Source: Polaromonas sp. JS666
GTDB lineage: Bacteria > Pseudomonadota > Gammaproteobacteria > Burkholderiales > Burkholderiaceae_C
DNA: 64,000 nt
Assembly (NCBI RefSeq): GCF_000013865.1
Contig: NC_007948.1
Span: 2,294,001-2,358,000 of the forward strand
Direction of reading: 5' to 3'
The translations under genes and the position numbers were made by a program. The notes under the pieces are model-generated. The model had not been told where the DNA came from. It made no database searches and worked only from the letters and a program-made list of their open reading frames with translations. Shown here piece by piece: positions 29,470 to 36,945 of the stretch. Positions within the stretch are counted from its first letter, which is position 1; every line of letters begins with the position of its first letter.

Positions 29470-29880
29470 ATGAACACCGAAGTCTGGCTGCAGCTAGTCC
29501 AACAGGGCGGCATGACGGCGGTCATCGCTGCGTTTCTGACCGGTCTGGTCTCGAGCTTCAACCCCGTGGCGATGGCAGCCGTGCCAGTGGCGCTTGCGTA
29601 TGTGACCAAGGCCCGGGAAACCCGACAGGCGGTGCTGTATGGCGCCATGTTTGTGGCCGGCATGCTTGTCACGCACACGGCACCTGGATTTTTGGCGGGC
29701 CTGGGCGGCAGCTGGGTCCAGGGCTTGCTGGGGCGGTTTTGGGGTCTTTTATTGGGCCCGATCCTGATCCTGCTTGGTCTGGTCTGGACCGGCTGGGTCC
29801 GGATTCCCTTGCCTGTCTTTGCCCTGCGAGACTCCCCCGCTAACAAAGCCATTTCCCTTCTTAAATCGCTGATGCTTTGA
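29470..29880 (+). CDS. CcdA/DsbD-like membrane protein, truncated
   Basis: The 136-residue product starts directly after the thioredoxin gene. It has three or four membrane segments, with TGLVSSFNPVAMAAVPVALAYVTKARETRQAVLYGAMFVAGM typical of CcdA-like disulfide electron conduits. Family members are usually near 200-240 residues with six helices. Here the membrane topology stops after WVRIPLPVFALR and a non-family tail, DSPANKAISLLKSLML, follows. The gene therefore appears cut off by a rearrangement near 29835 and is probably non-functional or altered. Confidence 0.65.
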   Translation: MNTEVWLQLVQQGGMTAVIAAFLTGLVSSFNPVAMAAVPVALAYVTKARETRQAVLYGAMFVAGMLVTHTAPGFLAGLGGSWVQGLLGRFWGLLLGPILILLGLVWTGWVRIPLPVFALRDSPANKAISLLKSLML

Positions 29881-30082
29881 CTTGTTTCTGGGGCAACCGT
29901 ATCCATCTTCACGAAAAATGCGATGACCGCATGTCGAGAGACATTGAGATTTAATGATTAACTTATTTGCCAATCGTTGCATGGTGTCGCAATGTTCTGT
30001 CAACTCTCGTCGGACGCCAGGGTTTCGTTGTCGGGTTTAATATTGGTTGTCGTTTTCTGCCGATTTTTCCTGGAGCTTTTTC

Positions 30083-30952
30083 ATGGTCCACCATTCCCGA
30101 TCCGTTGCCCTCAGGGTCTTGGCAGCGTGCGTTGTGCTGGCTTTTGCGGGCGTGTCGCACGCGCAATCTGTTTTTCGCGTGACCACCATTCCCGAAGAGG
30201 CGGCGACCGAGCAGATGCGAAAGTTCGGCCCCATTGTGAAATACCTGGAGCAAAAGCTCGGAATGAAAGTCGAGTTCACACCCGTGAGCGACTACCCGGC
30301 TGCCGTCGAAACGCTGGTCAACAAGAACATCGATATGGCCTGGTTGGGCGGATTTACCTTTATCCAGGCGCAAAACCGCTCCGGCGGCAAAATCATTCCT
30401 ATTGCCCAGCGGGAAGAAGACACGAAATTCCAGTCGGTGTTCATTGCCAAAACCAGCTCGGGCATCAAGACTCTGGCTGACCTCAAAGGCAAGCAGGTCA
30501 GTTTTGGCTCCCAGTCCAGCACCTCCGGTCACTTGATGCCGCGCAGCTTTTTGCTGCAAGCCAATATCGACCCCGACAAGGACTTCAAGCGGGTGGCCTA
30601 CTCCGGCGCGCATGACGCCACGATTGCCTCGGTGGTGAGCGGCAAGGTTGAAGCTGCTGCGCTTGATATCACGGTGTGGAACAAGTTCGTCAAGGAAAAC
30701 AGGGTCGATACCAAAGACGTCAATGTCTTCTACACCACGCTCGGCTACTTCAACTACAACTGGGCCGTGCATGCCGACATGCCGGCGGCCTTGCGTGAGA
30801 AGGTCACCAAGGCCCTGATTGATATCGACCCGGCCACCGCACAAGGCAAGGAAATTCTCGACCTCAACCGCGCAACGCGCTACATCCCGACCCAGGCGGG
30901 CAATTACAGAGGCATTGAGGCAGCCGCCCGCAGTGCCGGTTTGCTCAAGTAA
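30083..30952 (+). CDS. phnD: Phosphonate/phosphite-type ABC transporter substrate-binding protein (PhnD family)
   Basis: The protein has 289 residues from the ATG at 30083, with GGAG 8 bases upstream. The signal peptide (SVALRVLAACVVLAFAGVSHAQ) is followed by a PhnD-like fold: TIPEEAATEQMRKFGPIVKYLEQKLGMKVEFTPVSDY, and the anion-binding loop GSQSSTSGHLMPR. It binds an oxyanion in the periplasm and delivers it to the PhnC-E-E transporter encoded next. The ligand may be phosphonate, phosphite or a similar tetrahedral anion. Confidence 0.9.
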   Translation: MVHHSRSVALRVLAACVVLAFAGVSHAQSVFRVTTIPEEAATEQMRKFGPIVKYLEQKLGMKVEFTPVSDYPAAVETLVNKNIDMAWLGGFTFIQAQNRSGGKIIPIAQREEDTKFQSVFIAKTSSGIKTLADLKGKQVSFGSQSSTSGHLMPRSFLLQANIDPDKDFKRVAYSGAHDATIASVVSGKVEAAALDITVWNKFVKENRVDTKDVNVFYTTLGYFNYNWAVHADMPAALREKVTKALIDIDPATAQGKEILDLNRATRYIPTQAGNYRGIEAAARSAGLLK

Positions 30953-30955
30953 AAA

Positions 30956-30973
30956 TGCTATCAAATAAGTAGC
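30956..30973. repeat. Short interspersed repeat, copy with adjacent hairpin
   Basis: TGCTATCAAATAAGTAGC is followed by CCTCT...GCCC/GGGC...AGAGG, which can pair as a hairpin up to 31003. It sits between the substrate-binding protein and the ATPase gene of the transporter operon. Confidence 0.6.
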
Positions 30974-31015
30974 CTCTCGCGCCCATCAATAAAGGGCTAG
31001 AGGTCGTTTTTGTAT

Positions 31016-31849
31016 ATGAATATCAAGCTAGACAAGGTATCGGCGCGGCATCCTGCGGCAAAACGCGATGCCGCGGCGGCGCTGCGCGGTGTGTCGCTGG
31101 AGGTGTCTGCTGGCGAACAGATCGCCGTGATCGGGCCTTCCGGCGCTGGCAAGACCACGCTGCTGCACGTACTGGGCTGTGCCCTGCCGCCGTCGTCCGG
31201 CAGCCTGCAGCTCAACGCGCGCGATCCCTGGCGGCTGCCCCGCAGCAAGCTGCAGCTTTTGCGCGGCGAGCTGTTTCTGGCACCGCAGGTGCCGCCCCTG
31301 CCGCCGCGTCAGCGCGTCGTCACCTCGGTGCTGGCCGGTCGCCTGCCGCATATCGGCCTGTGGCAGAGCTTGCGCAGCCTGTTTTACCCGACGGCGATTG
31401 CCCAGGCCGACGCCGCGCTGGCCCGGTTTGACTTGAGCGACAAGTTGTTTGCCCGGGTGGACCGGCTGTCGGGCGGTGAGCGTCAGCGCGTGGGCCTGGC
31501 CCGCGCGCTGGTCACCGAGGCCAGCTTGCTGCTGGTCGACGAGCCACTCTCTGCGCTGGACCCGACGCGCGGGCAGCAGGCCATTGCTTCTTTGACGCAA
31601 GCGGCACGCGAGCGTGGCGCCACGCTGGTCAGCACCCTGCACCATGTCGAGATGGCGCTGCAGAATTTTCCGCGCATCATCGGTCTGCGAGACGGAGAGC
31701 TGGCCTTCGATCTGCCGGCAGCCCAGGTGACGCCCGAGCGCCTGCAGGCGCTGTATGCGCAGCATTTGCATGAGCTCACTGGGCCAGCGCATGAGGCGTT
31801 CGATCTGCCTGCGGCAGCAACGCCTCCTGCGGTCATGCATTGCCGCTGA
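31016..31849 (+). CDS. phnC: Phosphonate-type ABC transporter ATP-binding protein (PhnC family)
   Basis: The protein has 277 residues from the ATG at 31016; the TTG two codons earlier is unlikely. It has Walker A GPSGAGKTTLLHVL, a Q-loop region (APQVPPLPPRQRVV), the signature LSGGERQRVGLARAL, Walker B LLLVDEPLSALD and the H-loop STLHHVE. The C-terminal tail after residue 245 (ELTGPAHEAFDLPAAATPP) extends beyond the usual core. It energises the two permeases encoded next. Confidence 0.92.
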   Translation: MNIKLDKVSARHPAAKRDAAAALRGVSLEVSAGEQIAVIGPSGAGKTTLLHVLGCALPPSSGSLQLNARDPWRLPRSKLQLLRGELFLAPQVPPLPPRQRVVTSVLAGRLPHIGLWQSLRSLFYPTAIAQADAALARFDLSDKLFARVDRLSGGERQRVGLARALVTEASLLLVDEPLSALDPTRGQQAIASLTQAARERGATLVSTLHHVEMALQNFPRIIGLRDGELAFDLPAAQVTPERLQALYAQHLHELTGPAHEAFDLPAAATPPAVMHCR

Positions 31850-31865
31850 CCGGCCCGACACTCCC

Positions 31866-32711
31866 ATGACCAGTGCGACCGCCCGCCTGCCCATGCGCCC
31901 CGAGCTGCGCGACCCGGCCTGGCGCGGCCGCATTTTCTGGGCACTGGCTGGTCTGCTGTTGCTCTGGCCCGCGCTGGTGCTGACCGAATTCAAGCCCTGG
32001 GTGATGGTCGAGCCCGGCACGCTCAAATCAACGCTGAAGTTTCTCAGCGATTTTGTCCCGCCCAAGGTCGAGCCGGACTTTTTGCTGCTGGTGGCGCGGG
32101 AAACCTGGCGCACGGTGGCCATCGCCACCGCCGGCATGGCGCTGGCGCTGCTGCTGGCCCTGCCGCTGACCTTGCTGTCGGTGCGCGTGTTGTCAGTGTC
32201 TGCCTTGAGTGGGCGCATGGCGCCGGTGCCGGCCGCGCTGCGACAGCTGGTGCGCTGGCTGCTGATTGTGTTGCGCAGCGTGCCCGAGCTGATCTGGGCG
32301 CTGATTTTTGTGCGTGTGGTCGGGCTGGGCCCGACCGCCGGCGTGCTGGCCATTGCGCTGACCTACAGCGGCATGCTTGGCAAGGTGTATGGCGAAATCC
32401 TCGAAAGCGGGGAAAGCCACGTCACTGTTTCGCTACTGCGCAACGGATCGGGCCGCCTGCAGGCTTTCTTTTATGGCTTGCTGCCGCAAAACGCGGCCGA
32501 GCTGACCAGCTACAGCGTCTATCGCTGGGAGTGCGCCATCCGCTCGTCGGCGGTGCTGGGTTTTGTCGGTGCCGGCGGCCTGGGGCAGCAGATGGACGCC
32601 TCGATGAAGATGTTCACTGGCGCCGAGGTCAGCACCATGCTGCTGGTCTTCATGGCGCTGGTTTGGCTGGCAGACCAGGCCAGCGCCTGGCTGCGCAAGG
32701 CCCTGGGTTGA
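31866..32711 (+). CDS. phnE: Phosphonate-type ABC transporter permease 1 (PhnE family)
   Basis: The 281-residue protein has about six membrane helices. It carries the ABC permease EAA loop, here LLRNGSGRLQAFFYGLLPQNAAELTSYSVYRWE, and the PhnE-type VLRSVPELIWALIFVRVVGLGP. AVLGFVGAGGLGQQMD near the end is typical. It lies 16 bases after phnC and forms a heterodimer with the second permease. Confidence 0.92.
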   Translation: MTSATARLPMRPELRDPAWRGRIFWALAGLLLLWPALVLTEFKPWVMVEPGTLKSTLKFLSDFVPPKVEPDFLLLVARETWRTVAIATAGMALALLLALPLTLLSVRVLSVSALSGRMAPVPAALRQLVRWLLIVLRSVPELIWALIFVRVVGLGPTAGVLAIALTYSGMLGKVYGEILESGESHVTVSLLRNGSGRLQAFFYGLLPQNAAELTSYSVYRWECAIRSSAVLGFVGAGGLGQQMDASMKMFTGAEVSTMLLVFMALVWLADQASAWLRKALG

Positions 32712-32732
32712 CAGCCGGCTCTGGACACTGCC

Positions 32733-33572
32733 ATGAATGAGCCTCGCCCGTCTGCACCTGCGGCCAACGAGGTCTATCGCCTGCCACCGCCACTTTTCGG
32801 TGCGCGTTGCAAGGCCTGCTGGCTGGTGGCTGGGGTGCTTGTGCTGGTGGTCCTGAGTTTCTTGACGCTGGACTTGAAGTGGGCGCAGTTCTTGTCCAGC
32901 GATGCATTGCGCAAGATGGCACGCTTTGTGGGCGAGCTGCTGCATCCCACGGGCGAGGCCGCTTTCCTGCAAAAGCTGCTGAAGGCCACGCTGGAAACCT
33001 TGGCCATGTCGGCCCTGGGCACCCTGATTGCGTCTGTGTCCGGCCTGCTGCTGGCTTTGCCTGCGAGCCGCACGCATGCCCACGACAGGGCCCGCTTCAA
33101 AGGAATCACGCGGCTGCTGCTCAACGCGCTGCGCAGCATTCCCGAGCTGGTGTGGGCGGCCCTGCTGCTGATTGCCGCCGGCTTGGGCCCCCTGGCCGGC
33201 ACGCTGGCGTTGGCTCTGCACACCACGGGCGTGCTCGGACGGCTGTTTGCCGAGGCGGTTGAAAACGTTCCCGAAGGGGCCGGTTTCGCGCTGCGGATGC
33301 GCGGTGTGGGCGAGGGCCGGGTATTTTGCTACGCCACCTTGCCGCAGGTGTTGCCGCAGCTGCTGAGTTACACGCTGTACCGCTGGGAAAACAACATTCG
33401 TGCTGCCGCCGTGCTCGGCGTGGTGGGCGCGGGCGGCCTGGGGCAGATGCTGGCGTTTCACATGGGTTTGTTCCAGATGTCCGAAACCAGCGCCATTTTG
33501 CTGTCGATGATCGGGCTGGTGGCGCTGGTCGATGCCTGCAGCTACCTGGTGCGGCGGCTCATGGCACGCTGA
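32733..33572 (+). CDS. phnE: Phosphonate-type ABC transporter permease 2 (PhnE family)
   Basis: The 279-residue protein has six predicted membrane segments. The core LLNALRSIPELVWAALLLIAAGLGP and AAVLGVVGAGGLGQML mirror those of the neighbouring permease. The two genes are therefore ancient duplicates, as in PhnCDE1E2/PtxABC systems. No phosphonate lyase, C-P hydrolase or phosphite dehydrogenase gene follows, so the use of the imported anion is unknown. Confidence 0.92.
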   Translation: MNEPRPSAPAANEVYRLPPPLFGARCKACWLVAGVLVLVVLSFLTLDLKWAQFLSSDALRKMARFVGELLHPTGEAAFLQKLLKATLETLAMSALGTLIASVSGLLLALPASRTHAHDRARFKGITRLLLNALRSIPELVWAALLLIAAGLGPLAGTLALALHTTGVLGRLFAEAVENVPEGAGFALRMRGVGEGRVFCYATLPQVLPQLLSYTLYRWENNIRAAAVLGVVGAGGLGQMLAFHMGLFQMSETSAILLSMIGLVALVDACSYLVRRLMAR

Positions 33573-34018
33573 CAGAGCAGCACCCAAGTATTATTTGCCA
33601 TATTGCATGGGTGCATATCACGACCAAAAAAAGGCCGAAGCCCGCATAAGCATTGGGTTGCGGCCGGATCGAGGGTCAAAGTTCGGTTTAACCGGACACT
33701 ACTGACGATGCATATCTATTTCAACCTGCCGCACCTGAGACGTATGCCATCGTCAATTTATTCCGTGGCGTTTCGAAAAGGTTTCCGCACTGGCCAAACT
33801 CGATCAACTTTCCTACGCGCTCCGTCATCCAGAAGAATGCTGCGTAATTGGCGATGCGGCGGGCCTGCGCGAGGTTGTGGCTCATGGTGTTTCAGAACGC
33901 AACAATGGGCCATGATATATGTCAGCAACCAACGTCACGATGGCCGAATTTACGTTCGGTCAACCGGCAGGCACGCTGGAAGTGGTAGCAACCAAGACGC
34001 ATCAGCGGAAATATTTCC
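33573..34018. other. Intergenic stretch without a convincing gene
   Basis: About 450 bases follow the transporter operon. Two items stand out: the palindrome TTCGGTT-T-AACCGGA at 33682-33696, and a short minus-strand frame at 33721-33885 (54 codons, MSHNLAQARRIANYAAFF at its start) that lacks a ribosome site but reads like eroded protein sequence. Nothing else is recognised. The adjoining stress-protein pseudogene suggests a decaying region. Confidence 0.4.
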
Positions 34019-34590
34019 TCAGCGAAGCACGAGAACCGGCACCGGGCTGGTCCGCAGCAAGGTGGTGGTGCTGCCCGCAATAAATTGGCGGATGCGGGAG
34101 TGCCCGGAAGCTGCTGCCACCAGTACCGGACGCCGCACCGAACGGATGGCCCGCTCGACCTTGTGGTCCAGATGGCGTTTTCCGCCCTGTTCGGCGTGGT
34201 GGTGTTGCCCGAGCACGAACAATCTGCCTTCAGGCTCCATGTCCAGGAGCGCTTCGACCAGGTTGCCGTGGCGCTGGCGGCTCTCCACCGCGGTCAGGCC
34301 CGCATCCATCACACGGCGAACCACGCCATCGAGCAGTTCGCGGCCATGACGTTGAGCCAGCGCGCTGCGTTTTTCATCCAGTGCAGCCAGTTCCTGCAAC
34401 GACGACTCCTCGGGACCCAGGCCGATGTTTCCCCGCTGTAGTCGGTGACCGGCGCCGGTTCCGGTTCCGGATGCCGGTCAGGCACAAGTAAAAATTCCAG
34501 CGGAACAGCCAGCCGCTGCGCGGCCCAAGATTGTGCAGTCGCACACGATGAGCGTATAGGCCGCTCCATCTACACAGGCATGACGTAAAT
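34019..34590 (-). pseudogene. Universal stress protein, frameshifted remnant
   Basis: The C-terminal half is readable on the minus strand: LQELAALDEKRSALAQRHGRELLDG, then GSTTTLLRTSPVPVLVLR, a typical USP ending. The N-terminal half lies in other frames: WAAQRLAVPLEFLLV, then APVTDYSG, with shifts needed near 34436 and again near 34540. At least two frameshifts and no continuous start mean the gene is dead. Confidence 0.7.
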
Positions 34591-34742
34591 CATGGCACCG
34601 GACCGTTCGGGGCGAACGGTAATACGGCACTTGTCGCTATTTATGAAACGCTCAATGGGCAGGCGGTGATTCGGGCGATCCATGATCAAGAGGATCTTTT
34701 ACTGGCTCTCGGTTGCCAGGGACGCGAAGTCAGCGCGGTGCG

Positions 34743-34771
34743 CTGTCATACAACTGCCATCGAACTGACAC
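34743..34771 (+). promoter_or_regulatory. Triple Pho box upstream of small unknown gene
   Basis: Three direct repeats sit 11 bp apart: CTGTCAT (34743), CTGCCAT (34754) and CTGACAC (34765), with 4 bp spacers ACAA and CGAA. The first two match the PhoB box CTGTCAT-n4-CTGTCAT with one mismatch. The array ends 57 bp before the chosen start of the downstream gene. Confidence 0.7.
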
Positions 34772-34828
34772 GAGCACGTCACCCCCGGCTTTCAGAATCA
34801 CGCCATGACCAGCATGACGGAGCACGCG

Positions 34829-35095
34829 ATGGAACTGTATTTGAACCACGCCCCTGAACAGGGCAAGCACGAGCAGGGCGCCGCCAGCGCCCTGAGCGCC
34901 GGCATCCATGACCTCAACCAGCAGTGCCTGCGCATCCTGCGCTGCACGGCCCAGGCGCTGGCCAACAGTCCGGGCGGATTGCGCTTCAAGGCGGGTACCC
35001 GGCCCTGGCTCGAAGGCCTTTCAAAAGCGCGGCCGGCGCTGATCACCGGCTTGGGGCGACGGGACGACGCGGTGTCGCTCGTCGTCGGCGATTGA
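34829..35095 (+). CDS. Small unknown protein behind a Pho box
   Basis: The ATG at 34829 has GGAG 6 bases upstream and gives 88 residues; ATGs at 34805 and 34814 are alternatives. The sequence starts MELYLNHAPEQGKHEQG, has a central helical segment with cysteines (LNQQCLRILRCTAQALANS) and a basic end. There is no signal peptide or membrane segment, and I recognise no domain. The Pho box upstream and a terminator after it indicate a phosphate-starvation protein expressed on its own or as leader to olsB. Confidence 0.65.
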   Translation: MELYLNHAPEQGKHEQGAASALSAGIHDLNQQCLRILRCTAQALANSPGGLRFKAGTRPWLEGLSKARPALITGLGRRDDAVSLVVGD

Positions 35096-35110
35096 CAGAG
35101 TGAGAGCCGG

Positions 35111-35134
35111 AGCCCCCTTTATTGGGGCTTTTTT
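35111..35134 (+). terminator. Rho-independent terminator
   Basis: AGCCCC-CTTTATT-GGGGCT forms a 6 bp GC-rich stem followed by TTTTTT (35129-35134). It lies 15 bases after the small Pho-controlled gene and before olsB, so it separates them or attenuates readthrough. Confidence 0.85.
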
Positions 35135-35200
35135 ATAGCGCGCCTGATTTGAGTCGTGGAGTTGCTGAAGTTGTTGACACAAGGAACCAAGGAGTTAGCC

Positions 35201-36085
35201 ATGAAAGAACTGCCCAATCCCACCTTTGCATTGTCGCCCGTCGCAATGCCACGGGGGTCACTTCATCAAAGCGGTCATGCTGTCAGCCAGCCCTCTACTC
35301 ATGGGGTTCAAGGGTCTCAAAGGCCTTCAGTGGGGAAAATCCTGGTCAGCTGGGCCCGGCACCAGGACGAGGTCCGGCAGGCGCAACGCCTGAGGTACCA
35401 GGTGTTTGCTCTTGAAATGGGCGCCACCCTGTCCAGGACCTTGCCGGGTCACGACATTGACCTGTTTGACGATTATTGCGAACACCTGCTGGTGCGCGAC
35501 GAGGCCAGCGGCGACGTGATTGGCACCTACCGCGTGCTCACCCCGACCCAGGCCAAGCGCGTGGGCAGCACCTACAGCGACACCGAATTCGACCTGACCC
35601 GGCTGCGCTCCCTGCGCGAGCGCATGGTGGAGCTGGGGCGCAGCTGCGTGCACGCAGACCACCGGCATGGCGGCGTGATTCTGGCACTCTGGGGCGCGCT
35701 GGCCGAGTTCATGGCGCGCAACCAGCTCGACACCATGATTGGTTGTGCCAGCATCCCAATGCAGCACAACGGTGTCTCCAGTGGGCAGGCGGCTGCCAGC
35801 ATCTGGCGCCAGGTGCGGCAAACCCACCTGGCCGCCATCGAATACCGCGTGACGCCGCGCCTGGCCTTGCCGGTGGAGCAGCTCGACGACTCACTGGATG
35901 TGGAGCCGCCGGCGCTGATCAAGGGTTACCTGCGCCTGGGCGCCAAGGTGCTCGGGGCGCCGGCCTGGGACCCGGACTTCAACTCGGCCGATTTGCCCAT
36001 GATGATGCGCATCGCCGACTTGCCGCCGCGTTACCTGAAGCATTTTTCGGGCAAGCCCCTTCCTGCCAATTCCGCGGAGGCTTGA
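35201..36085 (+). CDS. olsB: L-ornithine N-alpha-acyltransferase OlsB-like (GNAT fold)
   Basis: The ATG at 35201 has a perfect AAGGAG ribosome site and gives 294 residues. The N terminus is long and low in structure. The acyltransferase core starts around residue 50 with RHQDEVRQAQRLRYQVFALEMGA, and has LFDDYCEHLLVRDEASGDVIGTYRVL and MVELGRSCVHADHRHGGVILALWGAL. OlsB makes lyso-ornithine lipid from ornithine and 3-hydroxyacyl-ACP, the first step to phosphorus-free ornithine lipids. The stop overlaps the next gene (TGATG). No olsA is seen in the window. Confidence 0.85.
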   Translation: MKELPNPTFALSPVAMPRGSLHQSGHAVSQPSTHGVQGSQRPSVGKILVSWARHQDEVRQAQRLRYQVFALEMGATLSRTLPGHDIDLFDDYCEHLLVRDEASGDVIGTYRVLTPTQAKRVGSTYSDTEFDLTRLRSLRERMVELGRSCVHADHRHGGVILALWGALAEFMARNQLDTMIGCASIPMQHNGVSSGQAAASIWRQVRQTHLAAIEYRVTPRLALPVEQLDDSLDVEPPALIKGYLRLGAKVLGAPAWDPDFNSADLPMMMRIADLPPRYLKHFSGKPLPANSAEA

Positions 36086-36945
36086 TGCGGCACATGTTTG
36101 ACGCCCTCGCATCGTTCGGCAACGGGAATGTGCCGGGCCAGGACGACAGCGACGATGAGTCGTTGCGCAAGCGTTACCGCACGATTTTCATCTCTGACCT
36201 TCATCTGGGCACGCCCGGCTGCCAGGCGGCGGCGCTGCTGGACTTCCTGAAAGCCCATCCCAGCGACAACCTGTACCTGGTGGGCGATATCGTTGACGGC
36301 TGGCAGCTGCGCCGCAAGTGGTACTGGCCGCAGTCCCACAACGACGTGGTGCAAAAGCTGCTGCGGCGCGCCCGCAAAGGCTGCCGCATCATTTATGTGC
36401 CGGGCAACCATGATGAGTTTGCGCGTGAATTTATGGGCCACCAGTTTGGCGGCATTGAAGTGATGGAAGAAGCGGTGCACACCACGGTCGCCGGCTTGCA
36501 GTTGTGGGTGATCCACGGTGATTATTTCGATGCGGTCGTGCAATGCGCCAAATGGCTCGCCTACGTGGGCGACAACCTGTATGAATTCACGCTCAAACTT
36601 AACCGGCATCTCAACAGCCTGCGCGCCCGAATGGGTTTGCCCTATTGGTCGCTGTCGGCTTACCTGAAGCAAAAGGTCAAGAGCGCGCTGAACTACGTCA
36701 CCGACTTCGAAGTGGCCGTGGCCAGCGAAGCGCGCCGCCGCGGCCACCAGGGTGTGGTGTGCGGCCATATTCATCGTGCCGAGATGCGCGACATCAACGG
36801 CGTCCTGTACTGTAACGACGGCGACTGGGTCGAAAGCCGCACGGCCTTGGTTGAAAATTTTGACGGCAGCCTGGAACTGGTGCATTGGGCGCCGGCCCAT
36901 GAAACCCAGGGCCGTGGTCATGCCGTGCAGGCGGTGACCGCATGA
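36085..36945 (+). CDS. Calcineurin-like metallophosphoesterase, PlcP- or LpxH-like
   Basis: The 286-residue protein has all five metal motifs: FISDLHLGTPG, VGDIVDGW, PGNHDEF, VIHGDYFD and CGHIHRAEM. Family members are annotated as UDP-2,3-diacylglucosamine diphosphatases. In Sinorhizobium a member, PlcP, is instead a phosphate-starvation phospholipase C that turns phospholipids into diacylglycerol. Coupling to olsB (1-base-shifted overlap) and to a GT4 glycosyltransferase, inside a Pho gene cluster, favours the PlcP role. It has no signal peptide. The function is inferred from context, not proven. Confidence 0.85.
   Translation: MRHMFDALASFGNGNVPGQDDSDDESLRKRYRTIFISDLHLGTPGCQAAALLDFLKAHPSDNLYLVGDIVDGWQLRRKWYWPQSHNDVVQKLLRRARKGCRIIYVPGNHDEFAREFMGHQFGGIEVMEEAVHTTVAGLQLWVIHGDYFDAVVQCAKWLAYVGDNLYEFTLKLNRHLNSLRARMGLPYWSLSAYLKQKVKSALNYVTDFEVAVASEARRRGHQGVVCGHIHRAEMRDINGVLYCNDGDWVESRTALVENFDGSLELVHWAPAHETQGRGHAVQAVTA

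Noticed and set aside
29946..30030. Pho box before the phnD-like gene
   Set aside because: A CTGTCAA half site exists at about 30000 (TTCTGTCAAC), but no second half site occurs at 11 bp spacing on either side.
33603..34349. 248-codon plus-strand frame after the Phn-type operon
   Set aside because: It crosses a palindrome and runs antisense to the stress-protein pseudogene, and its sequence is low-complexity Arg/Ser-rich.
35476..36084. N-terminal extension of the metallophosphoesterase
   Set aside because: It overlaps olsB in another frame; the ATG at 36085 overlapping the olsB stop (TGATG) is the natural coupled start.
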